Shown one piece after another: positions 17,336 to 28,035 of a stretch of 64,000 nt of DNA. The stretch's first letter is position 1, and every line of letters begins with the position of its first letter. The DNA is from Anaerolineales bacterium. GTDB taxonomy: Bacteria > Chloroflexota > Anaerolineae > 4572-78 > NAK82. A program made the position numbers and the translations under genes. The notes beneath the pieces are model-generated. The model was not told the origin of the DNA and made no database searches. It saw only the letters and a list, made by a program, of their open reading frames with translations. The stretch is taken from NCBI GenBank assembly GCA_020343875.1, contig CP070811.1, positions 3,528,860 to 3,592,859 on the forward strand. The letters run 5' to 3'.

Positions 17336-20300
17336 ATGAGTGACAGATCTCCACCGCACCCCGCGCGGAGTACTTCACGTGAGCCGGGCGCGCGTCTCAG
17401 CTGGACAGCCTTATGGCTCATTCTGCTTTTGGCTACGCTCATTCTCAGTATCTGGCTGGGGCTGAGCCTCCAGCGCATGCAGTCATCCTACCCTGGCCTC
17501 TCTCCCAATATTCCTCTGGCTGCCGACAAATCGTTCGGCGTTAACACCGACCTATCCCAACATTCGCCGCAAGACCTCGACCGCACCCTGAGCCAAATGA
17601 GTCAGCTGGGACTGCGTTGGATACGCCAACCCTTCCCTTGGGCCGAGATCGAAGCTGTACCTGGTCAGTTTGACTGGGCCGCCTGGGACCAGGTGGTGGA
17701 GGCAGCCAACACTTACCATCTGAAGCTCATCGCAGTGCTCGACACCACACCTGTCTGGGCTCGCCCTTCTGACACCAGTCCTTTGACCCCTCCGACCGAG
17801 TTTGCCGACTTTGGAGGTTTCGCCCGTGCCGTAGCCGAACGTTACGGTGACAGGTTAGATCACTATCAAATCTGGGACGAACCCAACCTCAGCGCGCACT
17901 GGGGCGATCGAAATGTAGACCCGGCCGCCTACGCACGCCTGCTACGAGAAGGAGCGGTCAACATCCGCGCTGCCGACGCCACAGCCGTGGTATTGGCTGC
18001 TGCCCTGGCTCCCACCGTGGAGACTGGCCCCTTAAACCTTAACGAGCCTGCCTTCCTGGCTAACCTGTATGCGGCGAGTGCTGAACCCTGGTTCGACGTG
18101 GTGGCTGCCCAGCCCTACGGCTTCGAGCAGGAGCCTGGCACCCCTCCCGACAACCAGAGTCTCAACTTCGCCCGCATAGAGCTGCTGCGCCAAACCATGG
18201 TTGCCCACAACGACTGGGAAACGCCCGTGTGGGCAACTGCGTTCGGCTGGAGCGCCCCGTCACAGCCTTGGCTTGGACAACCTTCGCCCTGGCCGTCAGT
18301 GGCGCCCGACCAGCAGGCGGCCTACACCGTTAAGGCTATCCGCCGTGGCCGCGCCAATTGGCCCTGGTTGGGGCCCGTCTTCTTCGCTACCTGGGATGCT
18401 GAAGCATTGCCAGCCGACGACCCCTTGCGGGGCTTGGCGCTGGTGGCTGGCCAGGCTTCCCTGCCGCAGGCCCAGGTAATTGGTGACCCAAATGCTTTCC
18501 AGTCCTGGTCAGAGGAAATCGCCGGAGTAGGGACCTATCCTGCTCATCACCCATCCGGGCGCTACGCCGGTGACTGGCGTTTTTCACCCGCCGGCGCCGA
18601 CGTACCGCGCCACCTGCCAGCCACGTTAACCATCCCCTTCGAAGGTACCCGCCTGGACCTGATCGTACGCCGTGGAACCTTTAGGGGCTTCTTGTATGTA
18701 ACCATCGACGAGGAACCGGCCAGCCGTCTGCCCCAACAGGAGGACCGGGCTTACGTGGTGCTTTACGACCCGCTGGAGCAGGAAGCGGCTGTGACACTGG
18801 CTCGCCACCTGCCAGATGGCCTCCACACCGCCCGCATCGAAGCCGACGGAGGCTGGTATCAGTGGCCAATCGTCGGCTGGCGGGTAAGCCGAGAGGCAGA
18901 CACTCGAACCATCTGGCAAAGCCTGATCCTGGTGGGTGGACTGGGTATTGTGGCGGCGGGCGGATTGGCCCACTCAAGACGCCAACTGTTTGCGCGCGAT
19001 CTCCAACGAGGGCTGGGCTGGGCAGAGACGCTCAGCACGCGCTACGCAGCCTTGGGGACCCCCGCCCATCTTGCCATCCTGGCAACTGCTGCTCTGGCCT
19101 TTTATTTTGCGCCAGGGACCACCGCTTCTCTGGGGCTGCTAGGGCTTCTGTTCCTGGCCATGCTGCCCCGTCCCGACATGGGCCTTGCCCTGGTCGCCTT
19201 TAGCCTTCCCTTCTTCCTGCTGCCCAAGTCGCTCGTGGGGCGGACTATCTCAATGACCGAGGTCAGCTTGTTGTTGGTGGCACTGGCACACGTCGCCCGG
19301 CGCTGGATGACATGGCTCGGCCAGCTGACCAGACTATCTATCGCCACCGCAACGGACCGCTGTTCATATGGAAAGGTCTCCTGGCTCGACCGGGCCGCTT
19401 GGACCCTGACTGCTATTGCTGTTCTGGCCGGCGCCCTGACGGTGATCCCAGCGGCCAATAAGGGCTTGTTCGCTGCCGCAGACTGGCCCACGCTGACTCT
19501 GATGCTGTTACCTCTGGCCGGTGTACTGGCCGCCGCCCAGACGAGGCGCCAGCGCAATAGAACCAGCGCCTCAAAAACTCGCGATCTTGATATTGGAGTG
19601 GTGGCCCTGGTTGCGCTTGCCTTTGCCGCCACGCTGGCGGCTGAAAACTTTGGCGTCTCTGCCCAACAGTTCCACGTAGTAATCTGGGACGGGGCAGCCT
19701 TTTATGCCCTGGTACGACTGACTCGGAGTGCGGATGAAAAGGCTCAGGCATCAAAAGCTGGCGCTGAGATCATAGTATGGTCTATCGTAGACAGCTTCTT
19801 ACTGGGCACAACTTTGATGGCTGTGTATGCCATCTACCAGTACTTCTTTACTGACCAGGCCATCACCGCTGAAGGCGTGCACCGTGCGTTGGGCGTGTAT
19901 GGTTCGCCGAACAACCTGGCCTTACTTCTGGATCGGGCTGCGCCGATCATGATGGCCGTGGTTGCCTTTTTCCCACAAGGGGCCAAAGGGAAAAGCGGAT
20001 CGGTAATTCAGCATTGGCACTTGCGTCGCATACTTTACACCCTGGCGCTGATCCCGACCCTGATCGCGCTGGTGCTTAGTTTTAGCCGGGGTGCGTTGCT
20101 GCTGGGTATACCAGCTGCTATTCTGTTCATAGGCGCGATGCAAGGGGGACGGGTATTGTGGGCCACGTTGGCAACCTTGATCGCTGCCGGCGCCGGCCTG
20201 TTGCCATTGTTTGGCACCCACCGCTTTCGGTCAATGCTTGACACCAGCGCCGGAACCGGCTTCTTTCGCCTGCGATTATGGCAAAGCACCTGGGCTATGC

Positions 20301-20710
20301 TGCGCGATCACCCATGGTTGGGAGTTGGGCTGGATAACTTCCTCTATCAGTACCGCACCCGCTACATTTTGCCCGATGCCTGGCAGGAGCCTAACCTGAG
20401 CCACCCCCACAACATGCTACTCGACTTTGGCATCAGCTTGGGGATAGGCGGCATCGCTCTCCTCTTGTATTTGCAGCTTGCCTTCTGGCGAGTCACCTGC
20501 CGATTGTACCGCCTCCAGCCCAAGGCAGACCTGAAGGCGCTGATCTTGGGCCTGATGGCCAGCATGGTGGCTATCTTGGCCCACGGTATTGTGGATAACT
20601 CATTCTTCCTGGTAGACCTGGCCTTTATCTTCTTCTTGCTAACCGCCTGTGTCGGCACGTTGGCCGCAAGTGGTGAATGGATTCAACCAAAAAACCAGAT
20701 GGAAAGGTGA
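17336..20710 (+). CDS. Glycosidase-fold/O-antigen-ligase-like fusion membrane protein
   Basis: 1124 residues in two parts. After a membrane segment (about 25-45), residues 65-400 resemble a GH39/GH5-type beta-barrel glycosidase, with the acid/base motif IWDEPN (Glu182). At the place where retaining enzymes have TEFGW with the nucleophile Glu, this protein reads TAFGW (Ala302), so hydrolysis seems lost. A beta-rich segment follows (about 430-525). Then some 10-12 membrane helices end in a Wzy/WaaL-like region (SFSRGALLLG, HPWLGVGLDNF, HPHNMLLDFG). The second part would polymerise or ligate surface polysaccharide, with the first perhaps binding glycan. No strong ribosome site was seen before ATG 17336. 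Confidence 0.82.
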   Translation: MSDRSPPHPARSTSREPGARLSWTALWLILLLATLILSIWLGLSLQRMQSSYPGLSPNIPLAADKSFGVNTDLSQHSPQDLDRTLSQMSQLGLRWIRQPFPWAEIEAVPGQFDWAAWDQVVEAANTYHLKLIAVLDTTPVWARPSDTSPLTPPTEFADFGGFARAVAERYGDRLDHYQIWDEPNLSAHWGDRNVDPAAYARLLREGAVNIRAADATAVVLAAALAPTVETGPLNLNEPAFLANLYAASAEPWFDVVAAQPYGFEQEPGTPPDNQSLNFARIELLRQTMVAHNDWETPVWATAFGWSAPSQPWLGQPSPWPSVAPDQQAAYTVKAIRRGRANWPWLGPVFFATWDAEALPADDPLRGLALVAGQASLPQAQVIGDPNAFQSWSEEIAGVGTYPAHHPSGRYAGDWRFSPAGADVPRHLPATLTIPFEGTRLDLIVRRGTFRGFLYVTIDEEPASRLPQQEDRAYVVLYDPLEQEAAVTLARHLPDGLHTARIEADGGWYQWPIVGWRVSREADTRTIWQSLILVGGLGIVAAGGLAHSRRQLFARDLQRGLGWAETLSTRYAALGTPAHLAILATAALAFYFAPGTTASLGLLGLLFLAMLPRPDMGLALVAFSLPFFLLPKSLVGRTISMTEVSLLLVALAHVARRWMTWLGQLTRLSIATATDRCSYGKVSWLDRAAWTLTAIAVLAGALTVIPAANKGLFAAADWPTLTLMLLPLAGVLAAAQTRRQRNRTSASKTRDLDIGVVALVALAFAATLAAENFGVSAQQFHVVIWDGAAFYALVRLTRSADEKAQASKAGAEIIVWSIVDSFLLGTTLMAVYAIYQYFFTDQAITAEGVHRALGVYGSPNNLALLLDRAAPIMMAVVAFFPQGAKGKSGSVIQHWHLRRILYTLALIPTLIALVLSFSRGALLLGIPAAILFIGAMQGGRVLWATLATLIAAGAGLLPLFGTHRFRSMLDTSAGTGFFRLRLWQSTWAMLRDHPWLGVGLDNFLYQYRTRYILPDAWQEPNLSHPHNMLLDFGISLGIGGIALLLYLQLAFWRVTCRLYRLQPKADLKALILGLMASMVAILAHGIVDNSFFLVDLAFIFFLLTACVGTLAASGEWIQPKNQMER

Positions 20711-20802
20711 CATGTTTGAGCGGCTTCCTTGGCAGCCTGCTAACCTTCCAGATATTCAACTTTCTATTGCTCAAATATCATACTTAATATGGAGGTCACA
20801 CC

Positions 20803-21744
<942 letters not shown>

Positions 21745-21876
21745 GGCCATTTGCTGTGCATTCTCGCCTCGGGCGCCAAACACAGTCTATTTGTGCCAGG
21801 AAATCGGTCGCTTGCAGTCCATGCCACACCCCGCTCCAGGAGTCCCCATTATACTGGAAAGGCTTTGCCCCCTTAC

Positions 21877-21905
21877 TTGCACGCAACTGCACGTTGACGT
21901 AGAAT
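21877..21905 (+). promoter_or_regulatory. Promoter of the bisphosphate nucleotidase-like gene
   Basis: TTGCAC (21877-21882), 17-base spacer, TAGAAT (21900-21905). The predicted start near 21912 leaves a leader of about 15 bases, with AGAGGA just before the ATG at 21927. Confidence 0.55.
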
Positions 21906-21926
21906 TAAGCCGCCAGAGGAAATTCT

Positions 21927-22922
21927 ATGCCCAGTCTATATACAACAGAGACAGAACACGCCCTGGAGGCTGTCATTCGTGCGGCGACCCTGTGCCAACA
22001 GGTGCAAAGGGAGATGGTCAGCTCGGCCGCGGTCCAGAAGGCCGACCGCAGTCCGGTTACGGTGGCCGACTACGCCTCGCAAGCCGTTATCTGTCGCGGG
22101 CTGGCCGATGCCTTCCCGGGTGACCCGGTCGTAGCCGAAGAGACGGCCGAGAGCCTGCGCCAACCTGACCAGGCCCCGATGCTGGCTCAAGTCACAAATT
22201 ACGTGCGAACCTGCCTACCGGGCGCCGTGCCTGCCGAAATCTGTGCCTGGATTGATCACGGGGGCGCCGAACCCGGCCCGCGCTTCTGGACCCTGGACCC
22301 CATCGACGGCACAAAAGGCTTTTTGCGTGGCGAACAGTACGCGGTAGCCTTGGCTCTAGTCGTCAACGCTCAAGTGCAACTGGGCGCGCTGGCCTGTCCA
22401 AACCTTCCCCTGGACCTCTCGCAACCAAATGCTGCGCGGGGAGTCGTATTTCTGGCCGTCCGAGACCAGGGTGCCAAGATGTATCCACTGGATGGAGGTC
22501 CGGCCCGTTCGATTGCGGTTTCGTCCCCGACCGCTCCACAAGCCACTCGCTTCGTCGAGAGCTTTGAAGCAGGCCATACCAATCACGCCGGGCACAGCTC
22601 TTTGGTCCACGCCTTGGGAATCACCCAGCCCTCCCTGCGCCTCGACAGTCAGGCCAAATACGGTGTTGTGGCCCGAGGCGACGCAGCCATATATCTGCGC
22701 CTTCCCTCGCCCAGAACCCCCGAATATCGGGAGCGCATTTGGGACCACGCAGCCGGCGCTCTCATCGTGGAAGAGGCTGGCGGACGGGTGACAGATGCCT
22801 TGGGTACAGACCTGGACTTCAGCCGGGGGCGGCAGCTTTCCCAAAATCGCGGCATTGTCGTTTCCAACGGATTCTTGCACTCCGTCATCCTGGATGAAAT
22901 CCAAAACAGGGGTCTGACGTGA
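21927..22922 (+). CDS. 3'(2'),5'-bisphosphate nucleotidase-like phosphatase
   Basis: Inositol-monophosphatase superfamily enzyme of 331 residues, closest in layout to Hal2/PAP phosphatases, which remove the 3'-phosphate from the sulfation by-product PAP. Metal-site motifs are PVTVADYASQA, VAEE and LDPIDGTKGF. The substrate-side motif is RIWDHAAGALIVEEAGG. The length and the insert around residues 70-110 fit Hal2 more than CysQ or inositol phosphatase. Which phosphorylated compound is hydrolysed is inferred. It has its own promoter, and AGAGGA lies about 8 bases before the ATG. Confidence 0.85.
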   Translation: MPSLYTTETEHALEAVIRAATLCQQVQREMVSSAAVQKADRSPVTVADYASQAVICRGLADAFPGDPVVAEETAESLRQPDQAPMLAQVTNYVRTCLPGAVPAEICAWIDHGGAEPGPRFWTLDPIDGTKGFLRGEQYAVALALVVNAQVQLGALACPNLPLDLSQPNAARGVVFLAVRDQGAKMYPLDGGPARSIAVSSPTAPQATRFVESFEAGHTNHAGHSSLVHALGITQPSLRLDSQAKYGVVARGDAAIYLRLPSPRTPEYRERIWDHAAGALIVEEAGGRVTDALGTDLDFSRGRQLSQNRGIVVSNGFLHSVILDEIQNRGLT

Positions 22923-22990
22923 ACTAAGGAGCAAAAATCAGGTTGCTTTGCCGCAGGTCAGCGCGCACCTGAAACCAGAAAACGAGCATC

Positions 22991-24589
22991 TTGAGCGCTG
23001 ACTCTCCATCACCTTGCGTAGTTAGGCCTTACGTACCCATGTTTCCAGACTATCGCCTACGTCAACGTGAACACTTGTTACAGATCAGCCGGGCTATGAC
23101 AGCCCGGCTCGACTTGCCATCACTGCTCAAACTCATCCTGGAGAACGCTGTCGAAATCGTGAGTGGACAGGCAGGCCTGGTCGTGTTGCGGCGCGAGGAC
23201 TCTACCCTTTATCCCCGAGCCAGGTACGGGCTGCCAGTTCAGGCCATTCACTTCTTCGAACCCCTGTGGCGTGATCTGCCCACGACGGCGGATCGTCACG
23301 CCTGGCAGATACCTGATCTCTCCCTACGCCTGAACCTGGCATCGGCCGCAGCAGGCTTGCCCTTGCGTCAGGTCGTCGCCCTGCCTATGGTTATCAAGGA
23401 CGAAATTATTGGCCTGATCTACATTTTCCGGTCGTTGGGGGCAGCCTTCACTGGCAATGATCGGCAGCTGCTGGGCGATTTCGCCGACCAGGCCGCAATT
23501 GCCGTGCAAAACGCTCACCTCTACCAACAGGTCAGTGACGAGCGCGCCCGGCTGAACGCCATTATCGAGAACAGCGGTGACGGCGTCATGATCCTGGGCC
23601 CAGACCGCTCCATCCGTGCCTGGAATCGAACCTTAGCCGGTATGACAGGCGTGTCTGCCGAGGAAGCTATTGGGCGTCGCTGCTATCAGATATTGGGCCT
23701 GCATAACCGCCAGGGGATCAGCGTGTGTGAAACTGCATGCCCGCTGGTCAAGCCACGCGAAGATAAACGGCTGTATGCCGAAGGCGACACCCTGCGTGCT
23801 GATGGGGTTAAGGTAAGCCTGGCCGACAATTACTCCCCCCTATATGACGCCGAAGGCAATATAGTCAGTGTGATTGCCAACGTGCGTGACGTGAGTCGCC
23901 TGCGTGAAGCGGAAGAACTGAAGAACACCTTGCTTTCAGTCATCTCACACGAACTCAAAACACCAGTCAGCATCATCAAGGGATACGCTGGTACTCTGGT
24001 TCGCCAGGACGCCAATTGGGACCAGGAGACGTTGACTGATGGCCTGTCCATTATTGAAGAAGAAGCAGACAAACTCAACGAGTTGATCAACAATCTGCTC
24101 GATGCCAGTCGATTGCAGGCAGGAGGACTGAAGCTACAGTTTGCGTATCTGGACCTACCTTCAATGGCCGAAAAATCGATCGAGAAGCTCCGCACCCAAA
24201 CCAATCAGCATACCTTTTCCACCGACTTCTCGCCGGATTTCCCGCCTGTGAAGGGTGACTATGAACGAATCCGCGAAGTGTTGAGCAATCTCATCAACAA
24301 TGCTATCAAATACTCGCCTGGCGGCGGGCTAATTCGGGTTGGCGGATGGGTCGAAGGAGACGAAGTCCGCGTCTTCGTGAGTGACGAAGGAATCGGTATT
24401 CCAACTACCGTGCAAGAACATATCTTCGACCGCTTCGCTCGCGTGGACAATAGCCTTACCCGCCAGATGCCTGGTGCCGGGCTGGGCCTGTTCTTGGTCA
24501 AGGCAGTCATCGAAGCCCACGGCGTCCGCGTGTCGGAGGAGAGCCAGCCTGGCCAAGGGGCCACATTTACCTTCACTCTACCCATTTGA
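22991..24589 (+). CDS. GAF-PAS sensor histidine kinase
   Basis: Soluble sensor kinase, 532 residues from TTG 22991. ATG 23039 is an equally possible start, and neither has a strong ribosome site. Order: GAF (about 30-180), PAS (about 190-310, NSGDGVMILGPD), HisKA (VISHELKTPVSIIKG, His near 320) and ATPase (NLINNAIKYS, DEGIGIP, GAGLGLFLVK). All key residues are present. A PhoB-type regulator follows 84 bases downstream on the same strand, so the two probably form a cognate pair. GAF and PAS could bind a small ligand or cofactor, which cannot be identified here. Confidence 0.9.
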   Translation: MSADSPSPCVVRPYVPMFPDYRLRQREHLLQISRAMTARLDLPSLLKLILENAVEIVSGQAGLVVLRREDSTLYPRARYGLPVQAIHFFEPLWRDLPTTADRHAWQIPDLSLRLNLASAAAGLPLRQVVALPMVIKDEIIGLIYIFRSLGAAFTGNDRQLLGDFADQAAIAVQNAHLYQQVSDERARLNAIIENSGDGVMILGPDRSIRAWNRTLAGMTGVSAEEAIGRRCYQILGLHNRQGISVCETACPLVKPREDKRLYAEGDTLRADGVKVSLADNYSPLYDAEGNIVSVIANVRDVSRLREAEELKNTLLSVISHELKTPVSIIKGYAGTLVRQDANWDQETLTDGLSIIEEEADKLNELINNLLDASRLQAGGLKLQFAYLDLPSMAEKSIEKLRTQTNQHTFSTDFSPDFPPVKGDYERIREVLSNLINNAIKYSPGGGLIRVGGWVEGDEVRVFVSDEGIGIPTTVQEHIFDRFARVDNSLTRQMPGAGLGLFLVKAVIEAHGVRVSEESQPGQGATFTFTLPI

Positions 24590-24673
24590 CACATCATCCC
24601 TCATCTGGGATAATTCAAAGCACAGCTAGGTAAAGATGTCATCAACCTCGAGACAGCTCCTGACGACTATTCT

Positions 24674-25393
24674 ATGGAAGACGCTAAACTAATCCTGGTT
24701 GTAGACGATGAATCACGTATGCGCCGCTTCATCCGAATGAACTTGGACCTGGAAGGTTACCGAGTTATTGAAGCTGGGACTGGCCTGGAAGCGGTGAACC
24801 GCGTGCGTGATGACCTGCCTGACTTGGTGCTTTTAGACGTAATGATGCCCGAACTGGACGGCTTTGAGGCGCTGGGTCTAATCCGCGAAACATCCAGCGT
24901 GCCCATCATCATGCTGACCGTCAAAGGTGAGGAAGACGATCGGGTTAAGGGGTTGGAACTGGGTGCCGACGACTACGTGACCAAGCCTTTCAGCCCCCGA
25001 GAACTGTCCAGTCGGATCAAGGCAGTCCTCAGGCGAGCGGAAATGCCCACCCCAGCCGGGCAATCCATCATCAAAGTAGATGATCGCCTTGAAATAGACT
25101 TCAATCGGAGGCAGGTTATTGTAGAGGGAGAGGAAGTTAAGTTGCGTCCTACAGAGTATCGACTGCTTTATCACTTGGTCAATAATTCCGGTTGGACTCT
25201 GCCACACGAGACACTCTTGGCCAAGGTTTGGGGGCACGAGTATCGAGACGAAACCCACTACCTGCGCCTCTACATCACTTACCTCCGCCAGAAGCTCGAA
25301 GAAGATCCCGCTCATCCCAAGTACATTCTCACCGAACGAGGGATCGGCTATCGTTTCGTAGACTACAAGCGGCATTCCCCTTCCGGCGAATAG
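24674..25393 (+). CDS. OmpR/PhoB-family response regulator
   Basis: 239 residues, standard size. The receiver domain has the acidic pair Asp11/Asp12, phospho-acceptor Asp55 ([13 protein letters not shown]) and Lys104 (YVTKPF). A winged-helix DNA-binding domain follows (about 140-235, [15 protein letters not shown] and [11 protein letters not shown]). It is the likely partner of the GAF-PAS kinase immediately upstream. Target genes are unknown; the lipid kinase and exchanger downstream on the same strand are candidates by position only. Confidence 0.94.
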   Translation: MEDAKLILVVDDESRMRRFIRMNLDLEGYRVIEAGTGLEAVNRVRDDLPDLVLLDVMMPELDGFEALGLIRETSSVPIIMLTVKGEEDDRVKGLELGADDYVTKPFSPRELSSRIKAVLRRAEMPTPAGQSIIKVDDRLEIDFNRRQVIVEGEEVKLRPTEYRLLYHLVNNSGWTLPHETLLAKVWGHEYRDETHYLRLYITYLRQKLEEDPAHPKYILTERGIGYRFVDYKRHSPSGE

Positions 25394-25499
25394 ACTGCTT
25401 CATAGAAGAAGCTTTTGGCTCCGCCCACATACTTGGCCTGCTGGATCAAGCTGGTCCATGCAGGCCAGGGAAGGAATATCTTAAAACTCTCTATCAATT

Positions 25500-26444
25500 A
25501 TGAACGCCTGCGTGATACTCAACCCGGCCGCTGGTCCCAGAGACTTCCATCGGCAATTGAACACAGCCATAGAGCACCTGCGTACCCACGGCTGGGAAGT
25601 CGAACTTCGTAAAACAACAGAGAAAGGTGATGCCACGCGTATTGCCCGCCAGACCGCCGAAGCAGGTTGCGATGTGGCCATAGCCGTAGGCGGGGACGGC
25701 ACCATCAACGAAGTGGTCAATGGCCTCGCTGGCAGTGATACCGCCATGGGCATCATCCCTGCTGGCACGGCCAACGTCTATGCCGTCGACGTGGGCATCC
25801 CAATCTGGAGCCCATTGCGCCCAAACGCAGTGCGCATTGCCGCCGAGATCATCCGCGACGGTCGACGAAAACGGGTCGACCTGGGCCAAATTCAATTGGC
25901 CAATGGCCAGCAGCGTTATTTCTTTATGTGGTGCGGCGTGGGCCTGGATGCGGCCATCTCGCAAGAGGTACGCAATGAAGACACCCGCCGTCTAGGAGTT
26001 GTGGCCTGGGCTATCGCTGGAGTGATGGTTGCTTTCAATTTTATGGGCACCCCGGGCAACGTGATCATAGATAGCCAGAGGGAACGCAAGAGAGTGCTGT
26101 GGGCAGTCTTCAGCAATGGACAACTCTACGGTCGGCTATGGCGCATCGCTCCCGAAGCCAGAATGAACGATGGTATCCTGGACCTTACCGTCTTTGAAGG
26201 CTATGGGGTTCCTTCTACCATCCGCCACCTGGCCAGCCTGACGGTCGGCCAATACGCCCGCGATCCGACGGTTCATTTCTACCGGGGCAGTTCCTTCGTC
26301 ATCCAAACTCGCAAGCCACTGCCCGTTCACGTAGATGCTGAGCCAGTAGGGACAACCCCAGTAAAGATCAAGATAGTCCCACGCTCTCTAAACGTAATCT
26401 TGCCCCCCAAGTTTCCCGATCATCTCTTTCTGAAGGAGAACTAG
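25500..26444 (+). CDS. Diacylglycerol-kinase-family lipid kinase (YegS/DgkB type)
   Basis: Soluble lipid kinase fold, 314 residues. The N-terminal ATP-binding domain has ILNPAAG and the signature AVGGDGTINEVVNG (about 60-73). GIIPAGTANVYA replaces the commoner GTGND form. The C-terminal half is the beta-sandwich of this family (SNGQLYGRLWRIAPEARMNDG). The substrate may be diacylglycerol, sphingosine-like lipid or another membrane lipid. The stop is 2 bases before the start of the exchanger gene, so the two are coupled. Confidence 0.88.
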   Translation: MNACVILNPAAGPRDFHRQLNTAIEHLRTHGWEVELRKTTEKGDATRIARQTAEAGCDVAIAVGGDGTINEVVNGLAGSDTAMGIIPAGTANVYAVDVGIPIWSPLRPNAVRIAAEIIRDGRRKRVDLGQIQLANGQQRYFFMWCGVGLDAAISQEVRNEDTRRLGVVAWAIAGVMVAFNFMGTPGNVIIDSQRERKRVLWAVFSNGQLYGRLWRIAPEARMNDGILDLTVFEGYGVPSTIRHLASLTVGQYARDPTVHFYRGSSFVIQTRKPLPVHVDAEPVGTTPVKIKIVPRSLNVILPPKFPDHLFLKEN

Positions 26445-26446
26445 AT

Positions 26447-27547
26447 TTGAAATACTTTAACTACGGGCTGCTGGTCTTTGTCCTAATTGCCATCGCCGGT
26501 AGATACCTGGGTTGGTCACCCATTCTGGTGTTCGCCACCGCCTGCCTGGGAGTGGTACCCCTGGCTGGCTGGATGGGAACCGCTACTGAAGAACTGGCAG
26601 TCCGTACTGGGCCCCGCCTTGGGGGATTGCTCAACGCCACCCTAGGCAACGCTGCAGAACTTATCATCACCATCGTCGCACTCCGAGCTGGCGCACTCAA
26701 CCCAGAACTTCGTGAAGGTCTCAACGAATTGGTGAAAGCTTCCATTACTGGCTCTATTCTGGGCAACGTGTTGCTCATCTTGGGCTTGAGCATCTTGTTG
26801 GGAGGGCTCAAAAACGGTACCCAACGCTTCGACCGAACGCAGGCAGGTGTCAACTCGACGATGCTGATCTTGGCTGTCATCGCCCTGGGCGTGCCGTCAC
26901 TTTTCGGCCATGCCATTGAAGCCGTGAATCACGACGCCGTGGAATACCTAAGCTTGGGAGTAGCAGGTGTGATGATCCTCGTATACGGGCTGAGTATCAT
27001 CTATGCCTTTCGCTACGCACCGGCCATGCAAGAGGACGAAGAGGACGATCATATCGCCCACTCCCAGCACGCCGCCAATGCAGGCTGGTCGGTTCGTTTA
27101 GCGATAGGTGTCTTGATTGTCGCCACGCTGTTCATTGCTTGGCTGAGCGAGATACTGGTCGGAGCCGTAGAGCCGGTGGTCACCCAAGTAGGGGTCAGCG
27201 AGTTCTTCCTGGGCATCGTCCTGGTGCCGTTGGTAGGAAACGTGGCCGAGCATGTCGTGGGAGTCCAGGTCGCAGTAAAGAACCGCATGGAGCTCTCTCT
27301 GGCCATCTCGTTGGGGTCCAGCCTTCAGATTGCTCTCTTCGTAGCTCCCTTCCTTGTTTTCGCCAGCCTATTGATGGGCAACCCGATCACTCTGGTATTC
27401 AACCAGTTCGAGCTCATTGCCCTGGTAGGCGCTGTACTCATCGCTGCCCTCATCGCCTTAGATGGGGAGAGCAATTGGTTAGAAGGAGCGCAGTTGCTGG
27501 TCGTGTATGTGATCATCGGCATGGCCTTTTTCTTCCTCCCGACCTGA
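26447..27547 (+). CDS. Ca2+/H+ exchanger (CaCA/CAX family)
   Basis: Inner-membrane cation exchanger of 366 residues with about 11 hydrophobic segments. The two alpha repeats are visible as GNAAELIITIVAL (near 68) and GNVAEHVVGVQVA (near 264); their acidic residues coordinate calcium. An acidic loop (EDEEDDH, near 200) separates the two halves, as in CAX proteins. TTG 26447 has AAGGAG 8 bases upstream. It starts 2 bases after the lipid kinase stop, implying co-expression. Confidence 0.92.
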   Translation: MKYFNYGLLVFVLIAIAGRYLGWSPILVFATACLGVVPLAGWMGTATEELAVRTGPRLGGLLNATLGNAAELIITIVALRAGALNPELREGLNELVKASITGSILGNVLLILGLSILLGGLKNGTQRFDRTQAGVNSTMLILAVIALGVPSLFGHAIEAVNHDAVEYLSLGVAGVMILVYGLSIIYAFRYAPAMQEDEEDDHIAHSQHAANAGWSVRLAIGVLIVATLFIAWLSEILVGAVEPVVTQVGVSEFFLGIVLVPLVGNVAEHVVGVQVAVKNRMELSLAISLGSSLQIALFVAPFLVFASLLMGNPITLVFNQFELIALVGAVLIAALIALDGESNWLEGAQLLVVYVIIGMAFFFLPT

Positions 27548-27578
27548 GCAGCACTGTCCCTCATTCGTATGTCGTCGC

Positions 27579-27608
27579 TTGCCTCTTGGCCTGCCAGCGT
27601 GGTATAAT
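27579..27608 (+). promoter_or_regulatory. Promoter of secG
   Basis: TTGCCT (27579-27584), 18-base spacer, TATAAT (27603-27608). The leader to the secG start would be about 110 bases, with no clear fold noticed. Confidence 0.6.
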
Positions 27609-27724
27609 CCCTCTCAATTCGGTAATGGTCATAGCGAAGGCAACGCTTTCAGCCTTTTATAGATCCGGGGTGCGAAGCACGTCTTTCCAGAAACACTAAC
27701 AAAAGAAGCAGGGAGATCCCTATC

Positions 27725-27952
27725 GTGACAGTTCTGTTCTACATCAACCTTATCCAGATCATTATTTCTATCGCACTCATCGCGCTCATCCTGGTTCAGG
27801 CCAAAGGCAGCGGGTTGGGTGGCATTTTCGGCGGCGATAGCAGTATCTACAAAACCCGCCGTGGCGTTGAGAAAACGCTCTTTCAGGCCACCATCGGGCT
27901 GGCGGTACTCTTTTTTGCCGTCTCAATTCTGAGCGTGCTCCTGGCTGGCTGA
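27725..27952 (+). CDS. secG: Preprotein translocase subunit SecG
   Basis: Small inner-membrane subunit of the SecYEG channel, 75 residues. Two hydrophobic helices (about 5-24 and 53-73) flank the conserved cytoplasmic loop VQAKGSGLGGIFGG. The GTG start has GGGAG about 8 bases upstream. It has its own promoter and is followed after 83 bases by a solute-binding protein gene. Confidence 0.93.
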   Translation: MTVLFYINLIQIIISIALIALILVQAKGSGLGGIFGGDSSIYKTRRGVEKTLFQATIGLAVLFFAVSILSVLLAG

Positions 27953-28035
27953 TAGCCAGGGAAACGGCAAATGGAAAGAAAGAGAAATCGAGCCTAGCTT
28001 CCTAATCTTCTGACCTCCCCGCCGTCAAACCTCCT

